Below, piece by piece: positions 1 to 8,107 of a stretch of DNA of 14,189 nt. Both the position numbers and the translations under genes were made by a program. The DNA is from Patescibacteria group bacterium UBA5532. Lineage in GTDB: Bacteria > Patescibacteriota > Gracilibacteria > BD1-5 > UBA2023. The DNA is taken from contig DINU01000006.1 of NCBI GenBank assembly GCA_002426885.1, positions 1 through 14,189 on the forward strand, written 5' to 3'. Below the pieces are notes generated by a model that saw only the letters and a program-made list of their open reading frames with translations, searched no databases and was not told the DNA's origin. Within the stretch, counting starts at the first letter, position 1, and the number at the start of each line of letters is the position of its first letter.

Positions 1-168
1 ACCAAAAAATGTCTATTAAGCCATTTTTTTTGCTTTTTCACGAACATGGGGCGAGTTTTTCTGTTTTTCTTCGTTCTTGGTAAAAATTCAAGATTTCTGC
101 TCATCTTTGCTTCTAATTCCCGCATGTGCGAGACAATGACAGAACTTCGTTTTGTTTTCCTGGAAAAG
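1..168. other. No confident gene; possible basic partial ORF on minus strand
   Basis: Nothing here can be assigned with confidence. On the minus strand a frame opens at an ATG at 125 (or 104) and stays open to the window edge. It would encode a short Lys/Arg-rich N-terminus containing RTKKNRKTRPMFVKKQKKW. No promoter box or ribosome binding site is evident between it and the terminator at 169-197, and I do not recognise the peptide. On the plus strand a 24-codon frame from the ATG at 9 ends at the TAA beginning at base 81. The true genes may lie to the left of the window. Confidence 0.2.
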
Positions 169-197
169 AAAAAATCCTGAACGAGTCAGGATTTTTT
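169..197. terminator. Bidirectional intrinsic terminator
   Basis: A perfect 12-bp stem (169-180 with 186-197) encloses the 5-nt loop ACGAG. It has an A-run on one side and a T-run on the other, so it can terminate transcription in both directions. It lies 12 nt past the stop of the cytochrome-b5 lipoprotein gene and is the natural end of that minus-strand transcript. Confidence 0.85.
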
Positions 198-209
198 TGT
201 GAAATTATA

Positions 210-617
210 TTACAGAACTCCGATCTGGAACTCAGCAAGAGCCTCTTGTGCTTCTCGATTATTTCCATGCTGTTGCTCGAAGATCGATGTCGCATCGATA
301 CCACATACTTTTAAGAGATTCTGATCCCCACCTGGATGTTTTCCAAAGAAAGCAGAGACATTATAGACTTTTCCATCGATTACCGTGTAACAATCTTCTT
401 CTATTGTGTGGCGTGCGATCTCTTCGAGAGTAAAAGGAGTCGCATACAGACTCTCGCCTGTCGATGTATCTGTCGTAGCCGTCTCTTCCGTAACCCCTGT
501 ACTCACTTCCACCGTCGTACCACTATTCAGAGAGCCAGAAGTATCAATAGAAGTGGAAGAAGTGCCACATGACGTGAGAAGTGCTGTGACAAAAACTACA
601 AAAAGTACATTTCGCAT
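210..617 (-). CDS. Lipoprotein with cytochrome b5-like heme-binding domain
   Basis: 135-residue exported protein. Residues 1-17 form a type II signal peptide (MRNVLFVVFVTALLTSC) with lipobox LTSC and acylated Cys17, so it should be membrane-anchored outside the cytoplasm. Residues 18-58 are a Ser/Thr/Gly-rich linker. The C-terminal part from about 60 is a cytochrome b5 fold: YTVIDGKVYNV, then the heme motif HPGG (His94 as first axial ligand) and EQQHG (His117 as likely second ligand). The family role is electron transfer through b-type heme; the partner is unknown. I chose the ATG at 617 over the in-frame ATG at 665 because the latter lies upstream of the -10 box at 648-653 and would add residues before the signal peptide. 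The gene has its own promoter and a terminator 12 nt downstream, so it is a separate unit from the glycan operon. It contains no TGA codons. Domain assignment is firm; function is open. Confidence 0.88.
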   Translation of the reverse strand: MRNVLFVVFVTALLTSCGTSSTSIDTSGSLNSGTTVEVSTGVTEETATTDTSTGESLYATPFTLEEIARHTIEEDCYTVIDGKVYNVSAFFGKHPGGDQNLLKVCGIDATSIFEQQHGNNREAQEALAEFQIGVL

Positions 618-647
618 AATGAGAATATTATGAATAAAAGTGGGGGA

Positions 648-675
648 AGTATAGGAATTTTGCATGAGATATCAA
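648..675 (-). promoter_or_regulatory. Sigma70-type promoter of the cytochrome b5 lipoprotein gene
   Basis: On the minus strand, a TTGATA -35 box (670-675), a 16-nt spacer and a TATACT -10 box (648-653). This predicts transcription starting about 25 nt upstream of the ATG at 617 and supports that start. The spacing matches the galE and dnaK promoters in this window. Confidence 0.65.
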
Positions 676-706
676 GCACCCCAGCAAAAAAAGAAGCGCA
701 AAAGAT

Positions 707-1603
707 TTACTCGATATATCAGAAAAGTTCTTCGATTCGATTGATATAGGTATGATGATTTTTTACTTTTTCGAGTGCTTTGCGTGTGTAGTCATCGACC
801 CTCCGATCTTTTACGATCTTCTCAGCACGATCAAGAAGCGCAGGAATGTGGCGATCGATCACGATCTCATCTTCATCGAAGAGATTCGCAAGGAAGAGAT
901 TATTCGAGAGAGCGAGCACAGAGTATGACATATTCTTAAAAACGCGACATGGCATGTATCCTGTCTCGCACTGTGGTTTTCACTGGATAGAGAGTGTCAG
1001 ATAGGCATCTCGCGAGCGCTCTCCGATCACATCTTCTGGCACGAATTTTTTATATCGGAGAAATACATGCTTCCCCTCCTGTTGCCAGTTTTTTCCATGA
1101 AGCAGACACCATACTCGTGCTTTTTCAAGTGCATCCCAGTTATCCCACCACCATGATCCGATAAATCGGACATCTTTCGTATTCTGATAGTGATACGGGA
1201 TGAACTCCATCTCGTGTGGAAGGAGATCTGTCGCCCAGAAAATCTTCGGCATGCGGATATAATTCCAGTATTCTTCTGGCGTCACCGGTGGATAATTGGC
1301 GAAACTCAGGGAATGCACCTGAAAAGGAATCAGCTGATTCCCATTTCGTGGGGACACTCCATGATCGAAGATAATCCAGTTCGGATTCTGTTCAGGAATG
1401 AGAAAAGAATTATCTCATGCTGCCGAGATAAAGATCGTCTTTTGTGTCTTTGGGGGAAGATTTTCCCGTGCATTCGCGACCCACGTGACATCGTATCCGA
1501 GATGCTGAAATGTCCGATGAAATGCGAAGTGAATCCAGCTGTGCGTATGTGCGCCATACGGATATCACCAGATGCAGACTGTATGGTCTTTGAGTTTTTG
1601 CAT
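707..1603 (-). CDS. CgeB-like glycosyltransferase (Glyco_trans_1_2 type C-terminus)
   Basis: 298 residues, last gene of the minus-strand glycan operon. The C-terminal half fits the Glyco_trans_1_2/CgeB-like family of GT-B glycosyltransferases: residues 213-235 carry ETGYMPCRVFKNMSYS (donor-binding region, pattern G-Y-x-P-x-R-x-F), followed by a helical segment ending in HHTYINRIEELF, the usual family terminus (H-T-Y-x-x-R). An Asn/Trp-rich middle (IGSWWWDNWDALE) precedes it. It probably transfers a sugar in surface glycan assembly; donor and acceptor cannot be read. Three TGA codons are internal glycines (residues 13, 63 and 208) and a fourth lies at residue 295, where a table-11 caller would stop at 719; the true stop is TAA at 707-709. 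Its ATG lies 17 nt after the stop of the FkbM-type gene. GC content is host-like. No transmembrane segment is evident. Confidence 0.8.
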
Positions 1604-1620
1604 ACTTTTTTTCGGAAAAA

Positions 1621-2637
1621 CTAGTAACAAATAAGGACGACCCCGACCCATGTCCCACCTGGCTCTGACGGAAATACTCTGAATCGATACCCGAGATTCC
1701 ATGACTCGATCAGTGGTTTTGTCTCAAAAAATTCGCGACCATTATGATAAATACTGACGATCAAGACGGGTTTATCACGAGCAATCGTCTCGCGTGCCCC
1801 CTGAATGCTTTCCATTTCTGTTCCTTCAATATCCCATTTTATCAGTCCGATTCTGCCTGTATTTTCCTTCGCGACAAAAGAATCGATAGAGAGAACTTGG
1901 ACTCGCTCTTTTGGTATATCTTTTCCAGAAATATTTATGAAGCTCACTTCAGCGCCATCAGATCAAAAAATCTCCATCTCACCATCGTGCTCTCAGAGTG
2001 CAATATTTTCTGGAATCACTCTCTCAGAATATGGCGACTTTGCCACGTTTTCCATGAGACGCGCGTAGTTATATGAGCTCGGCTCAAAAGCATAGATTTT
2101 TCTCTGATCCCCCGGAAGGAGCTTCGCAAACATCATCGACTCGATACCGTCCGAGGCGCCGACATCCAGTACATTCCCCGTTCATATCATGTGGAGTATA
2201 TCATCATTTTCAAATATACCATATCCCGTCGGATGCAGAACACCATATTTCCCCATAAATTCGGTAGACTCTTTCTGGAGACGAAGTTCTCGCTCACCAA
2301 AAAGTTCTGACTGATGCACGATATTATTATGGTAAAAAAGGTGTATATGTCGCATGAAAAGATCGACCGTAGCACGACTCTCATCATCGAGTCATGATAC
2401 AAGTGCATCATATCTCTGAGGAAATTCGGGCGACTGCATATATGTATAGGAATCACGTATCATCGCGAATCCGATCTCACTTCCTCGGAAATAATACGCC
2501 CCCTTTCGGAAGATAAAATCTATAAATTCTCGATTCTTTCCGAGAAGTTTTCAGAGTATCACCTGAAAGAAAAAGAGTGGTCACTGCTCGCGGAGCGTCT
2601 GGATCGTGCGTGCGAAGAAGTATTTTATCGTGTTCAT
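1621..2637 (-). CDS. FkbM-family SAM-dependent methyltransferase
   Basis: 338 residues. Residues 155-164 read NVLDVGASDG, the SAM-binding motif I of Rossmann methyltransferases. YAFEPSSYNYARLMEN (182-197) is motif II with the acidic residue that contacts the ribose. VLSIDSF (248-254) and IKWDIEGTEMESIQGA (266-281) are hallmarks of the FkbM family, which O-methylates sugars or related secondary metabolites. The first 150 residues are an extra, mostly helical region of unknown function. In the operon it most plausibly methylates the glycan. The ATG at 2637 lies inside the 3' end of the preceding gene (13-nt overlap), suggesting translational coupling; no Shine-Dalgarno motif is seen. Several TGA codons are in-frame glycines, including that of IGTGNV just before motif I. 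The stop is TAG at 1621-1623. Confidence 0.87.
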
Positions 2638-3611
2638 AGAATCTTGTGGTCAAGAAGTAATGCGTAAATCTTTGAGCTTGGATATGGCACATATCGACAG
2701 AATTCATCCATATCTGATTTTTCGACAAAGTCCTTATAGTACGTTCCCCCGGGGGCATTGCTATAATCAATTGTCCCATATCATTTCTTCAGATTTTTTA
2801 AGTGAATGTATCAGAACTCGAAGGCTTCATAGAGAAGCGGGAGATGAAAACGTTCTGTTCCCCCAGGAATCTGAGAGAAATATGAGTGCTCACTCACGGG
2901 ATAGATCCCATTATCGCCCCATGTCCCACACCGTGGCAGATTTCTCATGATCCCGACACGATTCCCTTCTCGTAGCAGATTTATCCCATAATACAACATA
3001 TATGTATTCGGCTGTTTTGTGAGAACGTGCTCCCGAAGTTTTTCCCAGGTCTCAGGAATCGGCAGAATATCATCATCGAGCCGCATGACATACTTGTACG
3101 TGCTCTTTGAGAAAGCCCAGTTCGTAAAATAGGAAAAAGAATGAATACTGTCAGAAGTTGGTGGCTCATCCCCATCATAGTCTCGAAAGATGATTTGATG
3201 TGGGTAAAAGTAGTAGCGGATCTTTTCTGGGTATTTCTCCGCAAGCCTTTCACAGATTTCATTCGTGCCATCATTCGCCTGCTCTGCAACAAGAATAATC
3301 TCATCGAGATACGGAAGAAATGCCTCCGCGACAGGCTCGAGAAAGTCAGCAGAATTTTTGAGACGTGCAATCCCAGAGATGCCAAGTTTTTTCTCTTCTG
3401 TAAACCATGAACGCGGAATATCGAAGTCAGTAAAACCTTCTTTATTTTTCAGAATCTCTTCAGGTACAGGGGGAACTCGGTTTTTTCGCTTCATATAACT
3501 ATATCGGATAGCGGCACTTCGAAAGAATTTACTCTTGCGAAGCAGAGGATCAAGCACGCGAATCCAGAAAATATCGTAGGTATTATAGGCGAATTTATTA
3601 ATTTTTTTCAT
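2625..3611 (-). CDS. GT-A fold (family 2-like) glycosyltransferase
   Basis: 328 residues. The core from about residue 76 starts with LGISGIARLKNSADFLEP, continues with the DEIILVAEQANDGTNEI strand-loop typical of family 2 nucleotide-diphospho-sugar transferases, and has RLDDDI (177-182), a DXD-type metal and donor site at the end of a strand. HLKNL (270-274) fits the usual late histidine segment. The first 70 residues are basic and aromatic and may contact the membrane or acceptor. TGA at residues 267 (EFGYIH), 277 and 326 is read as Gly; a standard-code reading would stop at 2811 and lose the last 62 residues. The start ATG at 3611 follows the GT6 stop (TAG, 3613-3615) after one base. The 3' end (TAA, 2625-2627) overlaps the FkbM-type start. 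Donor and acceptor are unknown. Confidence 0.85.
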
Positions 3612-3612
3612 A

Positions 3613-4395
3613 CTAGAGAAGTCAATGTTTTTTGAGAAAACGATACAGGCGTTCTTTTGTCTCCTGTACAAGGGAATATTTTCGTACATTTCCGATGGAG
3701 AAAAACTTGGATTTATCAAGCATACGAATTTTCTCGGGAAATGGAAGCGCCCAATCTTCAGGATACGCGTACGATGGGGAAAGGATTTTTATATCCGTCC
3801 GTCACACGAGAAAACGATTCCAGTGAGATTCATCATGCCACTGTGCGACTATACCATTTTTTGTATCAATATCAATGGCATCTGTCATGGTCAGACACGC
3901 ATCTAAGAACCAGGTAGTCACGCCTCATTGGAGTGCTCATTGCACATATATACTACCCTCATTTGGGGGTATGTATGCTTGGGAAGATAATCGATTTTCA
4001 TAGGAAAACTTTCTCCTCGGTTTGTCATAGAACCCTGGATGCTGCACAGCTATATATTTCTCAGATCATGTCGGAAGGAATTCTTCCTCAGAAATGGACG
4101 TCAGGAATTTCATATTTGCATTGAAGAACACAAGATAATCCATACTCAAAAGAGCTTTTTCTTGACTAAGAAAGATGTGAAATCGTTTCATGGTGTTATT
4201 TGGCCATCCCAAGTTTTCTTGGTGCACGCGGTGAATTTGAATGTTATTTTCTTCACCAAAGATTTTCTCTGCGTCAGTAAAAACAAAGTAATGTTTTTCT
4301 AGATCTGGAAGAAAATACTGTTCAGAAGTACTATAAAATTCTTCCCAAAACACATCATATTTCCCTGTACATACGTAGAGAATTCATATCTTCAT
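3613..4395 (-). CDS. Family 6 glycosyltransferase (GT6, ABO blood-group transferase homologue)
   Basis: 260 residues, the usual length of bacterial GT6 enzymes. The order of motifs matches the family throughout: ILYVCTGKYDVFWEEFY (5-21), YFVFTD (36-41), HRVHQENLGWPNNTMKRFHI (55-74), YLVFFNAN (87-94), VQGALQGGVT (151-160), WHDESHWN (186-193) and LSPSYAYPEDW (205-215). Bacterial members replace the mammalian DXD metal motif by NXN, here NAN at 92-94. GT6 enzymes are retaining transferases that add alpha-1,3-linked Gal or GalNAc from UDP-sugar. Six of 14 glycines are TGA (residues 4, 110, 153, 157, 198, 258), and 153 and 157 sit in the donor-specificity loop, where glycine is required. The alanine at 154 aligns, by eye, with the human ABO residue 268 (Gly in GTA, Ala in GTB). 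The start ATG at 4395 gives the canonical MKIGILYVCTGKYD N-terminus. A 63-nt gap separates it from the GT-D gene. No signal peptide or membrane anchor, as for other bacterial members. The 5' half is AT-rich, the 3' part less so. Confidence 0.95.
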
Positions 4396-4458
4396 ATTTT
4401 TACTTTATGAAAAAAGAGGTATATCGAATACATCGTGCATAATACGAAGTAATAGTGG

Positions 4459-5208
4459 TTACTTTTTAAGATATAAATCGAAGAATTGTCAGACATCGTG
4501 ACATACATATCAATATTCGGTAGTTAGTTCAAAGGAAAGAATTTTTCCAGCAGGTCACCCAGAAATCATAACCATCAATTCTTCTTTTGAAACACTCTCA
4601 AGAGCACTCACCACTGCTGGTTTAAAAGTATCATATGAACTAAACGCATATTGAGAAGGGATGGCATACGAACCGATAACTCATAATCTCCCATCGTTTA
4701 CCACCTTTTGTATAGATTCCTCATTTGTGATGAGAAAAATACGCTTCCCTTGATACAGTTTTAGAAAATTCTCATAGGTTTTAAGATTTCTGTAAAAGAA
4801 TGCATCATCATATTCTTTTCGAAGGTTATACCCTGACTGAAAAAAAGCACGTGTAATAATCCATGCTCGAATATCTGGAGTATTATCCTCCGTATCAACA
4901 AGATACTCCTTGGGAAGTCCTACAACAATATTATTTCACGGATATGATAGTATGCGTTTCATCTTGTCAGAAAGTTTTGGAGAGCTATTCTCATATTTAT
5001 ATGTGAATACCATGGGCATTCCAAGTGCCACCATAGTTTCGCCATCCCCCCAGCGTATGAAACTTTTTTCCAAAGAAAAAGCATTCCAATCTGCATTTAA
5101 TGGTTTTGTTTTTATACCAAGAAAATAGCGAGAATATACTCCTGTCAAAAAGAGGAGATGAGCCGGAAAGCGCAACAGAGAGAGGAGTGATACAATATAT
5201 TTTTTCAT
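4459..5208 (-). CDS. GT-D fold glycosyltransferase (DUF1792-like)
   Basis: 249 residues. Residues 50-57 read FIRWGDGE, the signature of the GT-D glycosyltransferase fold (DUF1792 family), in which the acidic residues of the GDGE stretch form the metal-donor site. The C-terminus, ISGGPAGKILSFEL (215-228) followed by GYVCHDVGQFFDLY (233-246), matches the family's late 'GPxA...L...G...D.G' pattern. A hydrophobic N-terminus (residues 3-22) may associate with the membrane. Known GT-D enzymes add a sugar to a growing protein-linked or surface glycan. TGA is read as Gly at residues 91, 176, 219, 233 and 240. The ATG at 5208 lies 7 nt past the TAA of the SDR gene; a TTG further upstream (5247) lies inside that gene and is less likely. 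Stop TAA at 4459-4461. AT-rich like its neighbours. Confidence 0.82.
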
Positions 5209-5215
5209 AAGAAAT

Positions 5216-6031
5216 TTAAAAAATAATACCCCGATATTGTGCTTCAAATCAAAGCATCTCTTTAGCCTTATCTTGGGAAAGAAGTAAATCTCGTAATTTA
5301 TTTTTATTCTGTGGATAAGAAACTAACTCAAACGAGTACTTTTCCCCCATCAAAGATATCAATTCTTGAATTGATATCTTTGATGGATTGGTAATATTAA
5401 AAATACTTTCAATTCACTCATATCAAAGAGCCAGAAATATAGCCCTTGTCGCATCATCAATGTACAAAAAATTTCGTGACTGGAGTCAATTACCATAGAG
5501 AGTAACTGTCCCAGACTCATGAATAGAAGAAAGAAATGAAGAAATTACTCAGTGAGAACCTGGACCGTAAATATTTGGGAAACGGAGAATAACAGATGAG
5601 AATCCATAATTCCGGGAGTAGTAGAGTATAATATCCTCTGCTATTTTCTTAGAGAATCCATATCATGTATTTGGTTTGCAAATATCTGTCTCATAGGAAA
5701 TCTCATTCTCTGGCTCACCATAAACTGCCCCAGAGGAGGCGAATACAATTTTATGAACGCCGAATTCATACATTATTTCTAGGAGATTTTTCGTTGTCTC
5801 AAAATTAAGTGAAATCTGCTTATCCAAATCGCCCTCAAAAGCACCAGCGAGATGAATTACTCCTGTAATAGAATACCTCCCAAACAGTAATCGAATAGAT
5901 TCTTTTTCAAGGAGGTTGCCCTCGAATTCAATAATTTCAATACCACCCTGAGATGCAATATACGAAGTAAGATGTGAACCCACAAAACCTCGCGATCCTG
6001 TTATAAGGTATTTTTTTAATTCCATAGCCAT
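5216..6031 (-). CDS. NAD-dependent epimerase/dehydratase/reductase (extended SDR)
   Basis: 271 residues. Rossmann motif TGSRGFVGSH (11-20), HLAGAF (60-65), SSGAVYG (99-105) with the catalytic Ser, and the YxxxK pair Tyr124/Lys128 in NTGYGFSKKIAED. RFPNIYGPGSH (150-160) and YGNGLQSRNFLYIDD (179-193) are the usual substrate-domain motifs. It is somewhat short for an extended SDR (typically 300-340) but complete at both ends. Following directly after a 4,6-dehydratase, it probably reduces or epimerises the 4-keto UDP-sugar. TGA codes Gly at 123, 161, 182, 203, 206 and 261. The ATG at 6031 overlaps the dehydratase 3' end by 16 nt; the ATG at 6025 is an alternative. The coding sequence contains a 40-bp perfect palindrome (5347-5386) spanning the codons of PSKISIQELISLM. 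The exact substrate cannot be read. Confidence 0.85.
5347..5386. repeat. Perfect 40-bp palindrome (19-bp arms, 2-nt centre) inside the SDR gene
   Basis: The left arm is CCATCAAAGATATCAATTC and the right arm is its exact reverse complement, separated by TT. It lies wholly within coding sequence (residues about 214-227 of the SDR protein) and the encoded peptide looks normal for the family. In RNA of either strand it would fold into a very stable hairpin. No T-run follows in the sense direction, so it is not an ordinary intrinsic terminator. Confidence 0.95.
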
Positions 6032-7026
6032 TTTTCATTTCTTAGGAGCTCCTTTAATTCATGACGATCCAATTGGTATGCATTACTAGAATTAAATTCT
6101 TTCGTATTAATGACATCCATATTTCCATATCGTTTATCCAGTTCTGGGCTTCTAAATTGTGGTAAAATAACATAATACTGATTATCAAAAACTTTTGTTG
6201 TAGGGGCTTCATTTTTTGACACAAGTACTTCACTATATTTCTCGCCGGGCCGAACACCAATTATGGTTCTTTTTGTGTCGGGAGTACCAAAAAGCTCGAT
6301 CATAACATCCGTTATTATATCTAGCGTAGTCGCTGGCATGCGCATGACAAAAATTTCACCCCCCAAGGCATGCTCAAGGGCATGAAAAACAAGTCCTATT
6401 GCCCCTCGTGTCGACATAAGAAATCGGGTCATTGAATTATCGGTTACGGTAACTTCGTTTTTCTCACGAATGAGTCGTTTGAAGAGTGGAATTACACTTC
6501 CGTTTGTTCCAATGACATTTCCTCATCTGATACATACAAACTTAGTAGCAGAGTCATAGTTAATATTTGCATTGATAATCATTTTCTCGCCACAGGCCTT
6601 GGTACAGCCATAGTGATTAAATGGATCAACAGCCTTATCAGTAGATATATCTACCACCTTTTCAACTCAGTTTTCAATAGCACATTCAATAACATTTTGT
6701 GTACCATAAATATTTGTCAGCACTGCTTCCCACGGATTTTCCTCACATACGGGAACATGCTTAAGGGCAGCCAGGTGAAAAACATAATGTGACCCCTTCA
6801 TGGCATGTCCCAAAACATTTTTATCACGAATATCTCCGATAATAAATTTGAGTTTTGTATGGTTTAAAAACCTTTGCCTCATTTCAACTTGTTTATGCTC
6901 ACCTCGGGAATATATGCGTATCTCTTTGAGATTATATTTCTCAAGAAGCTGAGTAACGAGCTCATTTCCCCATGAACCTGTCCCACCAGTAATAAATATA
7001 GTTTTATTATCAAACATAGAATACAT
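6016..7026 (-). CDS. UDP-sugar 4,6-dehydratase of the FlaA1/CapD/PseB type
   Basis: 336 residues, the full length of soluble (membrane-domain-free) FlaA1/CapE/PseB-type enzymes. Rossmann motif ITGGTGSWG (12-20), FHLAALKHVPVCEENP (83-98), DISTDKAVDPFNHYGCTK (126-143; catalytic Asp130/Lys131 and Tyr139...Lys143), RGGNVIGTNGSVIPLFKRL and TDNSMTRFLMS are all characteristic. Family members dehydrate UDP-GlcNAc to a 4-keto-6-deoxy sugar, some with C5 epimerisation, as the first step to amino or deoxy sugars of capsule, flagellin or O-antigen. TGA is Gly at residue 120 (NGVEK) and in RGGNV. The ATG at 7026 directly follows the galE TAA (7027-7029); the ATG at 7017 (MFDNKTIF) is an equally good start on family grounds. 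Stop TAA at 6016-6018, overlapping the SDR start. Low GC. No close symbol is given because the exact product cannot be deduced. Confidence 0.9.
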
Positions 7027-8022
7027 TTAGTTAGATTGAATAAATCTCCATGTCTCAATAATTCCTTCTTTTACACTTATTTTTGATTTAAATCCCAGCT
7101 CATTCTCTGCGCGACTCGTATCACAGTATGTTGTCGCAACATCCCCATTGCGTCGAGGGGCAATCTCATAAGGCACTTTCTTTCCTGTGACTTCTCATAC
7201 AAGACTGATCATCTCAAGAACACTCGTTCCTCTCCCTGTCCCGATATTATAGATATAGAACCCTTCTGTCAAATTTTTATACGCGAGAAGATGTGCTTGG
7301 ATCAGATCATTCACATCGATATAATCCCGCACTCCTGTGCCATCCTCAGTATCATAATCATGCCCAAAGACACGAACTTTCTCTCGTTTTCCAGATGCGA
7401 CATCGAAAATATATGGGAGGAGATTATTCGGGACTCCCGCAGGAACCTCACCGATATGCCCAGATGGATGTGCTCCGATCGGATTAAAGTAGCGCAGTGC
7501 TGTCACGGACCATCTGGCATGCGTCGCATAATCCTCGAGTAATTTCTCGATGATGAGCTTCGTCGTCCCATATGGATTCGTCGTATGAAGGGGCATATCT
7601 TCAGTGATGGGAGCTATATTCCTAGCATCATACACCGTCGCAGAAGAAGAAAAAATAATCTTCCTCACACTGAACTCTTCCATCGTCTGAAACAACGTAA
7701 TACTTCCTGAGATATTATTCTCATGATAGTATCCGATCTCTGCACAGCTCTCGCCGACCGCCTTCAGTCATGCGAAGTGAATAACACCCGTGAAGTTATA
7801 CTGCTGAAAAATGCGTCGAAGTGCTTCTCGATCACGAATATCTTCCTTATGAACGGGCGGACAGTATCCGAGAATTTTCTCGATTCCGGCGAGCGATCAC
7901 TCCGAAGCATTGGAGAAGTTATCGAGGATGATCGTCTTGTAGCCCGCCTGCTCGAATGCGACGACCGCATGAGATCCGAGATATCCAGCACCCCCGGTGA
8001 TGAGAAATGTGTGTGGCGTCAT
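7027..8022 (-). CDS. galE: UDP-glucose 4-epimerase GalE
   Basis: 331 residues (family about 330-340). ITGGAGYLGSH (8-18) binds NAD; GVIHFAGLKAVGES (79-92) is the GalE signature, with Gly85 encoded by TGA; SSSATVY (125-131) and NPYGTTK (149-155) give the catalytic Ser, Tyr151 and Lys155; RYFNPIGAHPSGHIGE (177-192) and DGTGVRDYIDVNDL (227-240) are diagnostic of GalE rather than other SDRs. It interconverts UDP-glucose and UDP-galactose and would supply UDP-Gal to the downstream transferases. First gene of the operon, 78 nt or so downstream of the predicted transcription start. Its GC content (31 of 60 in one counted line) is like dnaK and unlike the next four genes. TGA codons: residues 42, 85 and 276. 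No Shine-Dalgarno just before the ATG at 8022 (upstream bases are T-rich). Confidence 0.96.
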
Positions 8023-8058
8023 AAAAATAGGAAAAATCGAGAGAAAAAAAGAATAACG

Positions 8059-8073
8059 CGGTCGAAAAGACCG
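8059..8073 (-). promoter_or_regulatory. Small hairpin in the galE leader
   Basis: CGGTC pairs with GACCG around a 5-nt loop in the 5' untranslated leader of the galE operon transcript. A run of T residues follows a few bases later in the sense direction but is not directly adjacent, so it is at best a weak attenuator-like element or an mRNA-stabilising stem. A GGAGG also occurs upstream in this leader but is too far from the ATG at 8022 to act as a ribosome binding site. Confidence 0.3.
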
Positions 8074-8107
8074 TAAAACTCTGTCCTCCAGCGTATGTTT
8101 GGCGTGA

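Noticed and set aside
618..665. Upstream ATG at 665 as start of the cytochrome b5 lipoprotein
   Set aside because: The predicted -10 box (648-653) lies downstream of it, and the extra 16 residues would precede an otherwise ideal lipoprotein signal peptide starting at 617.
2477..2779. Minus-strand 100-residue frame that resembles a protein
   Set aside because: It is out of frame with the FkbM-type and GT2-like genes, which both cover this stretch with recognisable sequence under table 25. Its apparent quality is a by-product of overlapping coding composition.
5209..5247. TTG at 5247 as start of the GT-D gene
   Set aside because: It lies inside the 3' end of the SDR gene, adds residues that do not look like the family N-terminus, and an ATG at 5208 follows the SDR stop by 7 nt.
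6540..6560. Possible loss of a conserved aromatic residue in the dehydratase motif R-F/Y-G-N-V (here RGGNV with a TGA codon)
   Set aside because: Some family members carry a small residue such as Ala at this position, so Gly is acceptable and does not suggest inactivation or a different meaning for TGA.
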